Part shown: positions 27,046 through 37,566 of the stretch, piece after piece
Position numbering within the stretch: the first letter of the stretch is position 1
How the letters are laid out: every line of letters starts with the position of its first letter
DNA from: Kosakonia arachidis
GTDB lineage: Bacteria; Pseudomonadota; Gammaproteobacteria; Enterobacterales; Enterobacteriaceae
NCBI RefSeq assembly: GCF_900116535.1
Contig: NZ_FPAU01000001.1
Span: 511,687 to 575,686 of the forward strand
Direction of reading: 5' to 3'
DNA length: 64,000 nucleotides
Made by a program: the position numbers and the translations under genes
Notes under the pieces: model-generated
Database searches by the model: none
What the model was told of the DNA's origin: nothing
The model's input: the letters and a program-made list of their open reading frames with translations, nothing else

Positions 27046-28722
27046 TCAAAATAAGAGGTATTCCGCCACCGGGCCAAGCGCCAGGGCAGGAACAAAGGTC
27101 AATGCGCCAACCAGCAGTACCGTGCCGATCAGCAGGCCGATAAACAGTGCGCCGTGCGTTGGCAGTGTACCCGTGCTGGCGGGCTGAATTTTCTTGCCGA
27201 CCAGTGAACCAGCAATCGCCATCACCGGAACAATCACACCGAAACGTCCGAAGAACATGCAGAACGCCAGCAGACAGTTCCAGAACGGGGTGTTGGTGCT
27301 TACTCCGGCAAAGGCGCTGCCGTTGTTGTTAGCCGCCGACGAAACGGCATACAGCACTTCACTAAAGCCGTGAATACCGGGGTTAGACATGCCGCTACGC
27401 CCGGCGTCGGTCATCATCGCCAGCGCGGTGCCAATCAGCACCAGCGCCGGGGTGATGAGGATCGCCAGCGCGGTCATTTTCATCTCGCGGACATCGATTT
27501 TTTTGCCGATAAATTCCGGCGTACGGCCAATCATTAACCCGGCAATAAACACCGCCAGCAGCACGAACAGCAACATGCCGTAGAGACCCGAGCCCACGCC
27601 GCCGAACACCACTTCGCCAATCTGCATCAGCCACATTGGGATCATGCCGCCCAGCGCGGTAAAGGAGTCATGCATAGCATTCACCGCGCCGCATGAGGCG
27701 GCGGTTGTGACCACCGCATACAGGCTGCTCGCCAGAATGCCAAAACGACTCTCTTTACCTTCCATATTGATGGCGCTATCGCCACCGAGCGTCAGGAAGT
27801 GCGGGTTACCCTGGACCTCTGCCCACATCACCACGCCAGCGCACACCACGAAAATCAGCGACATCGCCCACAGCAGCATGTGTCCCTGGCGACGGTCCGC
27901 CACTGCATCGCCGAAAGCAAAGCAAAGCGCAGCCGGGATAAGGAATATCACCAGCATCTGAACGATGTTGGTCAATGCGGTCGGATTTTCAAACGGATGA
28001 GCGGAGTTAGCATTGAAGAATCCCCCACCGTTGGTGCCGAGCATTTTGATCGCTTCCTGGGACGCGACTGGCCCCATCGGCATCAGGTGCTTAACACCTT
28101 CCAGCGAGGTGAAAGACTGATAAGGCAAAAAGTTCTGCAGTACGCCTTGCTGAATAAAGAACAATGCAAGGATCAGTGAAATCGGCAGTAGCACCCACAG
28201 GATAATGCGGGTGAGATCCACCCACGCGTTACCGAGCGTATCCATGCTGCGGCGCGCGAAGGCGCGGATCAGCGCGAATATCACGGCAATCCCCGTCGCT
28301 GCGGAGAGGAAGTTTTGCACGGTCAGCCCGACCATCTGGCTGAAATAACTCAGCGTGCTTTCGCCTGAATAGGATTGCCAGTTGGTATTCGTAACAAAGC
28401 TGACCGCCGTATTCAGCGCCAGATGCCATGAGAGGCCGGGCAGGTTTTGCGGGTTCATTGGCAAAATGCCCTGCAACATAAGCAGGGCAAATAAAAGCAC
28501 AATACCGAGTATGTTCAGCCACAGGATGGCGAACAAATAGTGCCGCCAGTTCATTTCACGGGTATCAATACCGAGTCCACGCCAGAGGATATTTTCGATT
28601 GTCGCCGTACCGGGCAGCGCCTGTCCGACAATGAGTTTTGCCAGTAACGATCCCAGAGGACGCGCAAGAATAAACAGCACCAGCAAAAAGCTGGCGACCA
28701 GAAGAAATGCCTGAGCGGCCAT
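27046..28722 (-). CDS. kdpA: Potassium-binding channel subunit KdpA
   Basis: Potassium-selective, channel-like subunit of KdpFABC; 558 residues, about ten membrane helices, related to the SKT superfamily. Filter-like loops are visible ([31 protein letters not shown] in two pieces, [11 protein letters not shown]). The start codon overlaps the kdpF stop (TGATG), so the two are translationally coupled. Confidence 0.97.
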   Translation of the reverse strand: MAAQAFLLVASFLLVLFILARPLGSLLAKLIVGQALPGTATIENILWRGLGIDTREMNWRHYLFAILWLNILGIVLLFALLMLQGILPMNPQNLPGLSWHLALNTAVSFVTNTNWQSYSGESTLSYFSQMVGLTVQNFLSAATGIAVIFALIRAFARRSMDTLGNAWVDLTRIILWVLLPISLILALFFIQQGVLQNFLPYQSFTSLEGVKHLMPMGPVASQEAIKMLGTNGGGFFNANSAHPFENPTALTNIVQMLVIFLIPAALCFAFGDAVADRRQGHMLLWAMSLIFVVCAGVVMWAEVQGNPHFLTLGGDSAINMEGKESRFGILASSLYAVVTTAASCGAVNAMHDSFTALGGMIPMWLMQIGEVVFGGVGSGLYGMLLFVLLAVFIAGLMIGRTPEFIGKKIDVREMKMTALAILITPALVLIGTALAMMTDAGRSGMSNPGIHGFSEVLYAVSSAANNNGSAFAGVSTNTPFWNCLLAFCMFFGRFGVIVPVMAIAGSLVGKKIQPASTGTLPTHGALFIGLLIGTVLLVGALTFVPALALGPVAEYLLF

Positions 28723-28811
28723 CAGAAATCCTCCGCGTTAATCAGGGCATAAACCAGGTAGCCCAATAACAGGAAAACCAGCACGATGCCGATTATTACG
28801 CCTGCATTCAC
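28722..28811 (-). CDS. kdpF: KdpF small membrane subunit
   Basis: A 29-aa single-span membrane peptide (starting MNAGVIIG, ending NAEDF) that stabilises the KdpABC complex. It starts with GTG, preceded by GGAGGTGAATT, and its TGA overlaps the kdpA ATG. First gene of the kdpFABC(DE) operon. Confidence 0.9.
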   Translation of the reverse strand: MNAGVIIGIVLVFLLLGYLVYALINAEDF

Positions 28812-28890
28812 AATTCACCTCCGGGGTGATTTAAGGATGTGTTGTAAAAGTAGTTTTTTCGGCGCAAAGATTTCGCAAAAATCGTCAGGC

Positions 28891-28913
28891 GAGGTGTAAA
28901 AAAAATATAAAAA
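28891..28913 (-). promoter_or_regulatory. Candidate KdpE-binding site upstream of kdpF
   Basis: On the minus strand the T-rich stretch TTTTTATATTTTTTTTACAC is followed by CTC, about 80 nt upstream of the kdpF start. It closely resembles the T-tract bound by phosphorylated KdpE in E. coli. The remaining 28914-29207 is the divergent upstream region of ybfA; I see no gene or clear promoter there. Confidence 0.65.
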
Positions 28914-29207
28914 TAGCCAACAACCTTGGACGGGACGGGCAAGCGGAGAACTTCGGGGCTTTCGGCGTAATGAAACGGATAAACCACAATTTAACTAATG
29001 ATTAGTATTAATTTAACCTTTTCGTAACTAATTTACTGCTTAGGTACCAGCAAACACGGAATTGACAGAAAAATAGTGGTCGGATGAGTAGTAAAATTAC
29101 AAATAAAGCGGTACTATTTTAACCAGATTTCAGCACCCGCACTGGTTTTCTGTAAGGCGGGAACATTTTCCGGTAGTGATTGCCGGCCTGACAAAGGGGA
29201 GAGGATT

Positions 29208-29414
29208 ATGAACACATATAAAGCGTTTCCGACACACGTTGTGTTGATGCGCCGCGCTTTCGCCATTCTGGCAGGAGTTCTGGCATTACCGGTGATGTTG
29301 TTCTGGAAAGATCGCGCACGTTTTTACAGCTACCTGCATCGCGTCTGGGCGAAAACCAGTGAAAAACCGGTGTGGATGGACCAGGCCGAAAAAGTGGCCT
29401 GCGACTTTTATTAA
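29208..29414 (+). CDS. ybfA: YbfA family small membrane protein
   Basis: A 68-aa protein of unknown function with one hydrophobic segment (about 13-32, [19 protein letters not shown]) and a conserved C-terminal half with [12 protein letters not shown] and PVWMDQAEK. Same length as E. coli YbfA and the same position, divergent from kdpF. Good Shine-Dalgarno (GGGGAGAGG) and its own terminator. Confidence 0.9.
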   Translation: MNTYKAFPTHVVLMRRAFAILAGVLALPVMLFWKDRARFYSYLHRVWAKTSEKPVWMDQAEKVACDFY

Positions 29415-29440
29415 TCGATTACACACAGCAAATCCTCTAA

Positions 29441-29467
29441 GCCACCGCCTTGCGGTGGTTTTTTTTT
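29441..29467 (+). terminator. Terminator after ybfA
   Basis: CCACCGC, CTT loop, GCGGTGG (29442-29458), then nine T. It separates ybfA from phrB. Confidence 0.88.
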
Positions 29468-29557
29468 GAGGTAACCTTTTTGCTACATTTACGCTGTGCC
29501 GCCAGGCGTAGCGGGTTAACGATCCGCTGCGCTTTCGTTACGGACATAAGGAGTGAT

Positions 29558-30970
29558 ATGGCCACCCATCTGGTCTGGTTTCGCGCGGACTTACGCGTAC
29601 ATGATAATCTTGCGCTCGCGGCTGCTTGCCAGTGTCCCGACGTCCGTGTTATTGCGCTTTTTATTGCCACACCAGCACAGTGGCTGCAGCATCACATGGC
29701 GCCACGCCAGGCGGCATTACTCAACGCCTATCTTAATGCGCTGCAACAGTCACTGGCGGAGAAGGGCATTCCGCTGCTCTACCGCGAGGTGGATGACTTT
29801 GCTGCTTGCGTGCAGGCCATTGCCCAAATCTGTGCCAGCGAGCAGGTAAGCCATCTGTTTTACAACGCTCAGTATGAATTCAATGAACGTCAGCGTGATG
29901 CGGCGGTAGAAAAAGCGCTGCCGAATGTAGCCTGTCAGGGGTTTGATGACAGCGTGATGCTGGCACCTGGCAGTGTGATGACCGGCAATCATGAGATGTA
30001 TAAAGTCTTTACGCCGTTCAAAAACGCTTTTTTACGGCGGCTAAAAGAAAAACTGCCCGAATGCGTGGCCGCGCCGCGTGCGCGGGAAGCGGGGCTGCCC
30101 ATCGCTAAGCCGATCATACTTAACTATCCGCAGCAGCCGTTTGATGAACAACTTTTCCCCACCGATGAGAAAAGTGCGATTGCCCGGCTGCGCCACTTTT
30201 GCCAGCAGCAGGCGGCAGAGTATGAGCAGCAACGTGATTTTCCGGCGATTGAAGGTACCAGCCGCCTCTCCGCCGCGCTGGCGATGGGGGCGTTGTCGCC
30301 GCGTCAGTGTCTGCGCCGTTTGCTGGCCGAGCAGCCACAGGCGCTCGAGGGCGGAAGTGGCGCAGTATGGCTCAATGAGCTGATCTGGCGAGAGTTTTAC
30401 CGTCATCTGATGATGTTCCATCCGGCACTTTGCAAGCACAAACCTTTTATCCCCTGGACCGATAATGTGCAGTGGCAGGAAAACCAACAGCAGCTTGAGG
30501 CCTGGCAAGAGGGCTGCACTGGCTTTCCAATTGTTGATGCCGCAATGCGCCAGTTGAACTGTACTGGCTGGATGCATAATCGGCTGCGGATGATCGCAGC
30601 CAGCTTTCTGGTCAAGGACTTACTTATCGACTGGCGCTGCGGAGAGCGCTATTTTATTTCCCAGTTGATCGATGGCGATCTGGCGGCAAACAATGGCGGC
30701 TGGCAGTGGGCTGCCTCAACGGGGACTGACGCTGCGCCTTATTTCCGCATTTTCAACCCTACCACGCAGGGGGAGCGCTTTGATGCCAGAGGCGAGTTTA
30801 TTCGTCGCTGGTTACCTGAACTGCAAGCGGTGCCGGAAAAGCATCTCCATCAGCCCTGGGTGTGGGCGGATAAACAAGGCCTACATCTCGATTATCCTCG
30901 CCCGATTGTGGACCATAAACAGGCGCGAGTCGTCACCCTGGCGGCGTATGAAGCCGCCCGTAAAGTGTAA
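29558..30970 (+). CDS. phrB: Deoxyribodipyrimidine photolyase (CPD photolyase)
   Basis: Uses blue light and reduced FAD, with a folate antenna, to split cyclobutane pyrimidine dimers in DNA. It has 470 residues. The N-terminal photolyase domain (THLVWFRADLRVHDN) is followed by the FAD domain with WLNELIWREFYRH and the signature DGDLAANNGGWQW...TGTDAAPYFRIFNP. The start at 29558 follows AAGGAG by 7 nt; the frame extends upstream through the ybfA terminator. ybgI follows after 11 nt. Confidence 0.96.
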   Translation: MATHLVWFRADLRVHDNLALAAACQCPDVRVIALFIATPAQWLQHHMAPRQAALLNAYLNALQQSLAEKGIPLLYREVDDFAACVQAIAQICASEQVSHLFYNAQYEFNERQRDAAVEKALPNVACQGFDDSVMLAPGSVMTGNHEMYKVFTPFKNAFLRRLKEKLPECVAAPRAREAGLPIAKPIILNYPQQPFDEQLFPTDEKSAIARLRHFCQQQAAEYEQQRDFPAIEGTSRLSAALAMGALSPRQCLRRLLAEQPQALEGGSGAVWLNELIWREFYRHLMMFHPALCKHKPFIPWTDNVQWQENQQQLEAWQEGCTGFPIVDAAMRQLNCTGWMHNRLRMIAASFLVKDLLIDWRCGERYFISQLIDGDLAANNGGWQWAASTGTDAAPYFRIFNPTTQGERFDARGEFIRRWLPELQAVPEKHLHQPWVWADKQGLHLDYPRPIVDHKQARVVTLAAYEAARKV

Positions 30971-30981
30971 AGAGAGCTTTG

Positions 30982-31725
30982 ATGAAAAATACCGAACTGG
31001 AAAAATTGATTAACGAGAAACTGAACAGTGCGGCATTCAGTGACTACGGTCCGAACGGCCTCCAGGTTGAAGGGCGGGAAACGGTGCAAAAAATTGTCAC
31101 TGGCGTGACCGCCAGCCAGGCGTTACTGGATGAAGCGGTACGTCAACAGGCAGACGCAGTAATTGTCCATCACGGCTATTTCTGGAAAAACGAAGCGCCG
31201 GTTATTCTGGGTATGAAGCGTAACCGCCTGAAAACGCTCCTGGCGAACGATATCAACCTGTATGGCTGGCATCTGCCGCTCGATGCGCACCCGGAACTGG
31301 GCAATAACGCGCAACTGGCGTCACTGCTCGGTATTACCCAGCAGGGAGAAATCGAAGCGCTGTTGCCATGGGGCGAATTAGCGATGCCGGTGCCGGGGCT
31401 GGAACTGGCTTCCTGGATTGAAGCGCGGTTGGGCCGTAAGCCGCTCTGGTGCGGCGATACCGGGCCGGATCTTGTGAAACGTGTCGCCTGGTGTACCGGC
31501 GGAGGACAGGGTTTTATCGATAAAGCGGCCCGTTTTGGCGTTGATGCCTTTATTACTGGCGAGGTGTCGGAGCAGACCATTCACTCCGCGCGCGAGCAGG
31601 GGCTGCATTTCTACGCGGCGGGGCACCATGCTACCGAACGCGGTGGCATTCGCGCCCTGAGCGACTGGCTGAATGAGCATACTGACCTTGACGTTACGTT
31701 TGTGGATATGCCGAACCCGGCCTGA
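30982..31725 (+). CDS. ybgI: YbgI, NIF3/DUF34 dinuclear-metal protein
   Basis: A 247-aa member of the NIF3 (DUF34) family; E. coli YbgI forms a toroidal hexamer with a dinuclear metal site. Its reaction is not established, though links to GTP cyclohydrolase-type chemistry and to 5-oxoproline genes have been suggested. Metal-ligand motifs IVHHGYFW and [11 protein letters not shown] are present. A TTG stands just before the ATG; I use the ATG at 30982. 11 nt upstream of pxpB. Confidence 0.93.
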   Translation: MKNTELEKLINEKLNSAAFSDYGPNGLQVEGRETVQKIVTGVTASQALLDEAVRQQADAVIVHHGYFWKNEAPVILGMKRNRLKTLLANDINLYGWHLPLDAHPELGNNAQLASLLGITQQGEIEALLPWGELAMPVPGLELASWIEARLGRKPLWCGDTGPDLVKRVAWCTGGGQGFIDKAARFGVDAFITGEVSEQTIHSAREQGLHFYAAGHHATERGGIRALSDWLNEHTDLDVTFVDMPNPA

Positions 31726-31736
31726 GGAGCAAACAA

Positions 31737-32393
31737 GTGCAGCGAGCGCGTTGTTATTTATTAGGGGAAAGTGCCGTGGTACTGGAGCTGGAGCCTCCTG
31801 TACAGTTGGCGACGCAAAAGCGGATCTGGCGGCTGACGCAGCGGCTGTCCACGGTGCCAGAGGTGGCTGAAGTCATTCCGGGGATGAATAACATTACAGT
31901 TGTGCTGCGCGATCCGGGTACGCTGGCGCTGGATGCCATTGAACGCCTGCAGCGTTGGTGGGAAGAGAGTGAGGCGCTGGAGCCGGAATCTCGCGCCATT
32001 GAGATCCCGGTGCTGTACGGTGGCGATGCTGGTCCGGATCTCGGACGGGTGGCGGAACATTGTCGGATGAGTGAAAAACAGGTGGTGGAATTGCATGCCT
32101 CTGTTGATTACGTGGTCTGGTTTATTGGCTTCCAGCCGGGCTTTCCCTATCTGGGTGGCCTGCCGGATGCGCTGGCCACGCCGCGGCGCGCTGAGCCACG
32201 CGTTCGTGTGACGGTGGGTTCTGTCGGTATTGGTGGCGCACAGACCGGCATCTATCCGCTGGAGACACCCGGCGGCTGGAACCTGATTGGACGCACTGAT
32301 TTGGCGCTCTTTAATCCGCGTTTAGCAGAACCTTCATTGCTGCGTCCTGGCGACACGCTGCGCTTCATTCCGCGCAAGGAGGGTGTATGTTGA
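31737..32393 (+). CDS. pxpB: 5-oxoprolinase subunit PxpB
   Basis: Subunit of the prokaryotic ATP-dependent 5-oxoprolinase PxpABC, which opens pyroglutamate, a damaged form of glutamine/glutamate, to glutamate. It has 218 residues, an allophanate-hydrolase subunit 1 (KipI-like) domain, the [12 protein letters not shown] motif and [14 protein letters not shown] start after GAGGAG. It overlaps pxpC by 7 nt. Formerly ybgJ. Confidence 0.95.
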   Translation: MQRARCYLLGESAVVLELEPPVQLATQKRIWRLTQRLSTVPEVAEVIPGMNNITVVLRDPGTLALDAIERLQRWWEESEALEPESRAIEIPVLYGGDAGPDLGRVAEHCRMSEKQVVELHASVDYVVWFIGFQPGFPYLGGLPDALATPRRAEPRVRVTVGSVGIGGAQTGIYPLETPGGWNLIGRTDLALFNPRLAEPSLLRPGDTLRFIPRKEGVC

Positions 32394-33319
32394 AAATTAT
32401 CCGCGCCGGTATTTACACGACCTTGCAGGGTGGTAAGCGTACCGGTTTGCGCCAGTCCGGAATTAGCTATTGCGGCGCGCTGGACGCACCTGCGCTGCAA
32501 ATTGCCAATGCGCTGGTGGGCAATGCACCCGATACGGCCGGGCTTGAGATCACGTTCGGCCAGTTCGAGGTGGTGTTCGAAAGCCGTTGCTGGTTTGCCC
32601 TGACAGGCGCTGGTTGTGAAGCGAAGCTCGACGGTAAACCCGTGTGGACGGGCTGGCGTTTTGTAGCAAAAGCCGGACAGCGGCTGGTACTGAAACGCCC
32701 GTTGCATGGCGTGCGTAGCTATCTGGCGGTGGCAGGCGGTTTCGCACTGCCGGAGGTGCTGGGTTCCGGGAGTACCGATCTTAAAGCCGCTATCGGCGGA
32801 CTGGAAGGGCGACTGTTACATGATGGCGATACACTGCCTCTGGTAAAACCCAAGCGGCAGTTTCGTGCCCAGCAGGGGGTAAAACAACTGCTGTGGGGCA
32901 ACCGCATTCGCGCGCTGCCGGGGCCGGAATATCATGAATTCGACACGGCTTCGCAGGAAGCATTCTGGCGTCGGCCGTGGCAGATAAGCCCGCAGAGCAA
33001 CCGTATGGGGTACCGCTTACAGGGGCAGCCACTGTTGCGGACAACTTCACGCGAGCTGCTCTCCCACGGTTTATTACCTGGCGTGATACAGGTGCCGTCA
33101 AACGGTCAGCCGATTGTGCTGATGAATGATGCTCAGACAACCGGTGGATACCCGCGTATTGCCTGCATTATTGAGGCTGATATGTACCATCTGGCGCAAA
33201 TTCCCCTTGGGCAACCGGTGCATTTTGTTCAGTGTTCACTGGATGAAGCGCTGCATGCTCGGCAGGATCAACATCGTTATCTTGAACAACTGGCATGGCG
33301 GTTAACGCATGAAGATTGA
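32387..33319 (+). CDS. pxpC: 5-oxoprolinase subunit PxpC
   Basis: Second subunit of 5-oxoprolinase; 310 residues, an allophanate-hydrolase subunit 2 (KipA-like) domain. Characteristic stretches are [26 protein letters not shown] and [13 protein letters not shown]. It overlaps both neighbours (7 nt with pxpB, 11 nt with pxpA), which fits stoichiometric, coupled synthesis. Formerly ybgK. Confidence 0.95.
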   Translation: MLKIIRAGIYTTLQGGKRTGLRQSGISYCGALDAPALQIANALVGNAPDTAGLEITFGQFEVVFESRCWFALTGAGCEAKLDGKPVWTGWRFVAKAGQRLVLKRPLHGVRSYLAVAGGFALPEVLGSGSTDLKAAIGGLEGRLLHDGDTLPLVKPKRQFRAQQGVKQLLWGNRIRALPGPEYHEFDTASQEAFWRRPWQISPQSNRMGYRLQGQPLLRTTSRELLSHGLLPGVIQVPSNGQPIVLMNDAQTTGGYPRIACIIEADMYHLAQIPLGQPVHFVQCSLDEALHARQDQHRYLEQLAWRLTHED

Positions 33320-34046
33320 TTTAAACGCCGATCTTGGCGAAGGCTGCGGCAATGATACTGCATTGTTGAAACTGGTTTCGTCGGCCAATATCGCCTGCGG
33401 TTTTCATGCGGGCGATGCCGGGATGATGTTGACGTGCGTACGCGAAGCGCTGCGTAACGGAGTTGCCATCGGCGCGCATCCCTCGTTTCCTGATCGCGAA
33501 AACTTCGGTCGTACGGCGATGCAACTGCCGCCAGAAACAGTGTATGCCCAGATGCTGTACCAAATCGGCGCACTGGCAGCGATGGTGCATGCTGAAGGTG
33601 GCAAATTACAGCATGTGAAGCCCCACGGCATGTTATACAACCAGGCGGCAAATGATGAGCAACTGGCTAACGCTATCGCCAGTGCGGTACACGATGTTGA
33701 CAGGAATTTGATTCTGGTCGGGCTGGCTGGCAGCGAACTGATCCGTGCCGGGAAAAACAGGGGGCTGATCACTCGCCAGGAAGTGTTTGCCGATCGCGGC
33801 TATCGCAGTGATGGTCGACTGGTGCCACGCAACGAGCCGGGTGCGTTGATTGACGATGATAATGTGGCACTGGCGCAAACGCTGGAGATGGTGCTGGTAG
33901 GGCGTGTCAAAAGTATTGAAGGCGAGTATGTTCCCGTGCAGGCGCAAACGGTTTGTTTGCACGGCGACGGCGAACATGCGTTACTGTTTGCCCGCCGCCT
34001 GCATGCTGCTTTTACCCAGCGTGGAGTGATCATTTCCGCACAATAA
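33309..34046 (+). CDS. pxpA: 5-oxoprolinase subunit PxpA (LamB/YcsF family)
   Basis: The LamB/YcsF-type subunit of PxpABC; 245 residues. The conserved N-terminal [35 protein letters not shown] and [10 protein letters not shown] motifs are present. Last of the three overlapping pxp genes; nei starts 15 nt downstream. Formerly ybgL. Confidence 0.95.
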   Translation: MKIDLNADLGEGCGNDTALLKLVSSANIACGFHAGDAGMMLTCVREALRNGVAIGAHPSFPDRENFGRTAMQLPPETVYAQMLYQIGALAAMVHAEGGKLQHVKPHGMLYNQAANDEQLANAIASAVHDVDRNLILVGLAGSELIRAGKNRGLITRQEVFADRGYRSDGRLVPRNEPGALIDDDNVALAQTLEMVLVGRVKSIEGEYVPVQAQTVCLHGDGEHALLFARRLHAAFTQRGVIISAQ

Positions 34047-34061
34047 CACAAGGAATTTTAC

Positions 34062-34853
34062 ATGCCGGAAGGACCGGAAATCCGCCGGGCGGCAGACATG
34101 CTTGAAGCGGCGGTTCAGGGAAAACCACTGACCGATGTCTGGTTTGCTCTGCCGCAGCTCACCGATTTTGCCCCTGCGTTGGTGGGACAGTGCATTGAGC
34201 TGATTGAAACACGTGGCAAGGCGCTGTTGACGCACTTTTCTGGCGGGTTGACGCTCTACAGCCATAACCAGCTTTACGGTGTCTGGCGTGTGGTAAATGC
34301 GGGTGAAACGCCGCAAACCAACCGCGTGCTGCGCGTAAAATTACAGACGGCCGATAAAGCCATTTTGCTCTACAGTGCGTCAGATATTGCCATACTCACG
34401 CCGGAACAACTGGCCCGGCACCCCTTTTTACAACGGCTCGGGCCGGATGTGCTAAACATGACACTCACGGCGGAACAGGTGAAAGAACGTCTGTTATTGC
34501 CGCGTTTTCGCCACCGTCGCTTTGCTGGGTTGCTGCTTGATCAGGCGTTTCTGGCCGGGCTGGGTAACTATTTACGCGTAGAGATCCTCTGGCACTGCGC
34601 ATTGGCACCGCAGCATAATGCCGCCGAACTGGATGATACCCAGCTTGACGTGCTGGCGCAGGCGTTGCTGGATATTCCTCGTTTGTCCTGGCAGACGCGC
34701 GGCACTGTGTATGAGAACAAGCATCACGGCGCGCTGTTTCGCTTCCGGGTCTTTCACCGGGCAGGTGATATGTGCGAGCGCTGCGGTGGGATCATCGAAA
34801 AGACCATGCGCGCATCACGCCCGTTTTACTGGTGTCCAGGTTGCCAATGCTGA
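34062..34853 (+). CDS. nei: Endonuclease VIII (DNA glycosylase/AP lyase)
   Basis: Excises oxidised pyrimidines and cuts the resulting abasic site. It has 263 residues. The catalytic N-terminus [14 protein letters not shown] has Pro after Met as nucleophile and Glu next to it. The helix-two-turn-helix region and a C-terminal four-Cys zinc finger (MCERCGGI ... YWCPGCQ) are complete. It converges directly on gltA; the abrB-type gene found next to nei in K-12 is absent. Confidence 0.96.
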   Translation: MPEGPEIRRAADMLEAAVQGKPLTDVWFALPQLTDFAPALVGQCIELIETRGKALLTHFSGGLTLYSHNQLYGVWRVVNAGETPQTNRVLRVKLQTADKAILLYSASDIAILTPEQLARHPFLQRLGPDVLNMTLTAEQVKERLLLPRFRHRRFAGLLLDQAFLAGLGNYLRVEILWHCALAPQHNAAELDDTQLDVLAQALLDIPRLSWQTRGTVYENKHHGALFRFRVFHRAGDMCERCGGIIEKTMRASRPFYWCPGCQC

Positions 34854-34854
34854 A

Positions 34855-34884
34855 ACAAAAAACGCGCCCACGGGCGCGTTTCTA
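34855..34884. terminator. Bidirectional terminator between nei and gltA
   Basis: AACGCGCC (34861-34868) and GGCGCGTT (34873-34880) pair perfectly around a 4-nt loop. On the minus strand the hairpin is followed by TTTTTTG, which ends gltA; on the plus strand by TCTATATG after the stem's own TT, a weaker stop for nei. Confidence 0.85.
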
Positions 34885-34899
34885 TATGCGGGCTCACAC

Positions 34900-36186
34900 T
34901 TAATCTTTTTTCAGATCGGAGGAGAATTCGCGTTTGGCGTAGCCAGTGTAAAGCTGACGCGGACGGGCTATCTTGACGCCATCGTCGTGCATTTCGTTCC
35001 AGTGCGCAATCCAGCCCACGGTACGTGCCATCGCAAAGATAACAGTAAACATGGACGCCGGAATCCCCATCGCTTTCAGGATAATACCGGAGTAGAAGTC
35101 GACGTTCGGGTAGAGCTTGCGTTCGATAAAATACGGGTCGTTGAGCGCAATGTGTTCCAGCTCCATCGCCACTTCCAGTAGATCGTCTTTAGAACCCAGC
35201 TCACGCAGCACTTCGTGGCAGGTTTCACGCATAACAGTAGCGCGTGGGTCGTAGTTCTTGTAGACACGGTGACCGAAGCCCATCAGACGGAACGAATCGT
35301 TCTTGTCTTTGGCGCGACGCAGGAATTCCGGAATATGTTTCACTGAGCTGATCTCTTCCAGCATTCTCAGCGCAGCTTCGTTGGCGCCGCCGTGCGCCGG
35401 TCCCCACAGCGAGGCGATACCGGCCGCGATGCAGGCAAACGGGTTTGCACCGGAAGAACCAGCGGTACGCACTGTAGAAGTGGAGGCGTTTTGCTCGTGA
35501 TCGGCATGCAGGATCAGAATACGATCCATGGCGCGTTCCAGCACCGGATTCACTTCATACGGTTCACACGGAGTGGCAAACATCATATGCAGGAAGTTAC
35601 CAGCGTAGGAGAGATTGTTGCGCGGATAAATAAACGGCTGGCCGATGGAGTATTTGTAACACATCGCCGCCACGGTCGGCATTTTGGACAGCAGGCGGAA
35701 CGCCGCGATTTCACGGTGGCGCGGATTGTTCACATCCAGCGAGTCGTGGTAGAACGCTGCCAGCGCGCCGGTCACGCCACATAGTACCGCCATCGGATGT
35801 GAGTCGCGACGGAAACCGTGGAACAGCCGGGTGATCTGTTCATGAATCATGGTATGGCGGGTGACCGTCAGTTTGAACTCTTCAAACTGCTCCTGCGTCG
35901 GTTTTTCGCCGTATAGCAGGATGTAGCTCACTTCCAGGTAGTTGGATTCGGTCGCCAGTTGATCAATCGGGAAACCGCGGTGTAGCAAAATACCTTCGTC
36001 ACCGTCGATAAACGTGATTTTTGATTCGCACGATGCGGTAGAGGTAAAACCTGGGTCAAAAGTAAAAACCCCTTTTGAACCGAGACTACGGATATCAATA
36101 ACATCCTGACCGAGTGTGCCTTTTAGCACATCCAGTTCAATAGCAGCGTCACCATTGTAGGTAATGTTTGCTTTTTTATCAGCCAT
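34900..36186 (-). CDS. gltA: Citrate synthase (type II)
   Basis: Condenses acetyl-CoA and oxaloacetate to citrate, the entry step of the TCA cycle. It is the allosteric, NADH-inhibited hexameric type, 428 residues (E. coli 427). The active-site His regions [10 protein letters not shown] and [14 protein letters not shown] are intact. Transcribed divergently from sdhC across a 649-bp gap. That gap (36187-36835) holds the promoters of both units; it is A/T-rich and contains the CRP-like site at 36581-36596. Confidence 0.98.
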   Translation of the reverse strand: MADKKANITYNGDAAIELDVLKGTLGQDVIDIRSLGSKGVFTFDPGFTSTASCESKITFIDGDEGILLHRGFPIDQLATESNYLEVSYILLYGEKPTQEQFEEFKLTVTRHTMIHEQITRLFHGFRRDSHPMAVLCGVTGALAAFYHDSLDVNNPRHREIAAFRLLSKMPTVAAMCYKYSIGQPFIYPRNNLSYAGNFLHMMFATPCEPYEVNPVLERAMDRILILHADHEQNASTSTVRTAGSSGANPFACIAAGIASLWGPAHGGANEAALRMLEEISSVKHIPEFLRRAKDKNDSFRLMGFGHRVYKNYDPRATVMRETCHEVLRELGSKDDLLEVAMELEHIALNDPYFIERKLYPNVDFYSGIILKAMGIPASMFTVIFAMARTVGWIAHWNEMHDDGVKIARPRQLYTGYAKREFSSDLKKD

Positions 36187-36580
36187 TTACGGTCTCCTTA
36201 GCGCCTTATTGCTTAAGACTGCCAGTTACCGGATTTGCTTTCAACTGCCCGTCAACGTTACCAGTTTGTTATTAGCTCGCAGCTCTGTGGGGAGGGAGAA
36301 CCAGGGTACAGAGCAATGGCGCGTGCCAGTACACATTGAAAATACAGTGAAAAAACAGCAAATCAGCGTCTCAGCAGTCCGAATTTATCAAACCTGTATA
36401 TCACTAATAACTGTCCTGATTACATCGGTCAATACCATCACACTGTTACATAACTTATTCTCAGGTGAAAGCAAGACCCCATAACTTTTGCGAATTATAA
36501 GCCCTATTCGGCGTAGTTTGTAACAATAATGTTTAACTTTTGTCAAATCAGATGATTAAATTTTAAAATAATGTTGTTAT

Positions 36581-36596
36581 CGTGATGAGCGTCACT
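36581..36596. promoter_or_regulatory. Candidate CRP site in the gltA-sdhC region
   Basis: CGTGATGAGCGTCACT keeps GTGA-N6-TCAC, 8 of 10 consensus positions, about 240 nt upstream of sdhC. Both gltA and sdh are catabolite-controlled in E. coli. The site is predicted from sequence only. Confidence 0.45.
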
Positions 36597-36835
36597 GTTC
36601 TGCATAAAACCTGACAAACTATATGTAGGTTAATTGTAATGATTTTGTGAACGACCTATACTGCCGCCAGGTCTCCGGAATACCCTGCCATCCCGAGCCA
36701 CCCAGCGTTGTAACCTGTCGTTTAGCTTCTGGAAGCTAATTTTTTGCATGACGAGCAGTTATATAAAAGGACGCTGTCTGACCCGCACGCAGACCGGAGG
36801 AAGGAAACTAGAAGAATAGCATGTGGGCGTTATTC

Positions 36836-37225
36836 ATGATAAAAAATGTTAAAAAACAAAGACCTGTCAATCTGGACCTGACAACAATTCGGTTTCCTGT
36901 TACGGCTATAGCTTCCATTCTTCACCGCGTCTCCGGCGTCATTACGTTTGTAGCTGTCGGTATTCTGCTGTGGTTATTGGGCCTGTCGCTGTCATCTGAA
37001 GACGGCTTCCTTGCTGCCTCTGCCATCATGAACAACTTCTTCGTTAAATTCATTCTGTGGGGCATCCTCACCGCGCTGGCGTATCATGCTGTCGGCGGGA
37101 TTCGTCACGTGCTGATGGATTTTGGCTGGCTGGAAGAAACCTTCGAATCAGGAAAACGTTCCGCTAATCTTTCTTTTGTGATCACTGTCGTGCTTTCAAT
37201 TCTCGCAGGAGTTCTCGTATGGTAA
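36836..37225 (+). CDS. sdhC: Succinate dehydrogenase cytochrome b556 subunit
   Basis: Membrane anchor of complex II that helps to bind heme b and ubiquinone. It has 129 residues and three membrane helices; [10 protein letters not shown] contains the quinone-site Ser and Arg, and [10 protein letters not shown] the heme-ligand His. An upstream in-frame ATG would add MWALF; I take the ATG at 36836 by agreement with E. coli. It overlaps sdhD by 7 nt. First gene of sdhCDAB-sucABCD. Confidence 0.96.
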   Translation: MIKNVKKQRPVNLDLTTIRFPVTAIASILHRVSGVITFVAVGILLWLLGLSLSSEDGFLAASAIMNNFFVKFILWGILTALAYHAVGGIRHVLMDFGWLEETFESGKRSANLSFVITVVLSILAGVLVW

Positions 37226-37566
37226 GCAACGCCTCCGCATTAGGACGCAACGGCGTACATGATTTTATTCTTGTCCGTGCTACCGCCATCGTCCTGACGT
37301 TATACATCATCTATATGGTGGGTTTTTTCGCCCTGCATGGCGAGCTGACCTGGGTGGTCTGGACCGGTTTCTTCTCCTCCGCCTTTACCAAAGTCTTCAC
37401 TCTGCTGGCTCTGTTTTCCATTCTGATCCATGCCTGGATTGGCATGTGGCAAGTGTTGACCGACTACGTTAAACCGCTGGCTGTACGTCTGATTCTGCAG
37501 CTGATTATTGTTGTGGCACTGGCGGCTTACGTGATTTATGGATTCGTTGTGGTGTGGGGTGTGTAA
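37219..37566 (+). CDS. sdhD: Succinate dehydrogenase membrane anchor subunit
   Basis: Second membrane anchor of complex II; 115 residues and three helices. [19 protein letters not shown] carries the heme-ligand His and the conserved Asp-Tyr of the quinone site. The stop TAA shares its last A with the sdhA ATG. Confidence 0.96.
   Translation: MVSNASALGRNGVHDFILVRATAIVLTLYIIYMVGFFALHGELTWVVWTGFFSSAFTKVFTLLALFSILIHAWIGMWQVLTDYVKPLAVRLILQLIIVVALAAYVIYGFVVVWGV

Noticed and set aside
29062-29067. TTGACA as a -35 element for ybfA
   Set aside because: No acceptable -10 hexamer lies 16-18 nt downstream.
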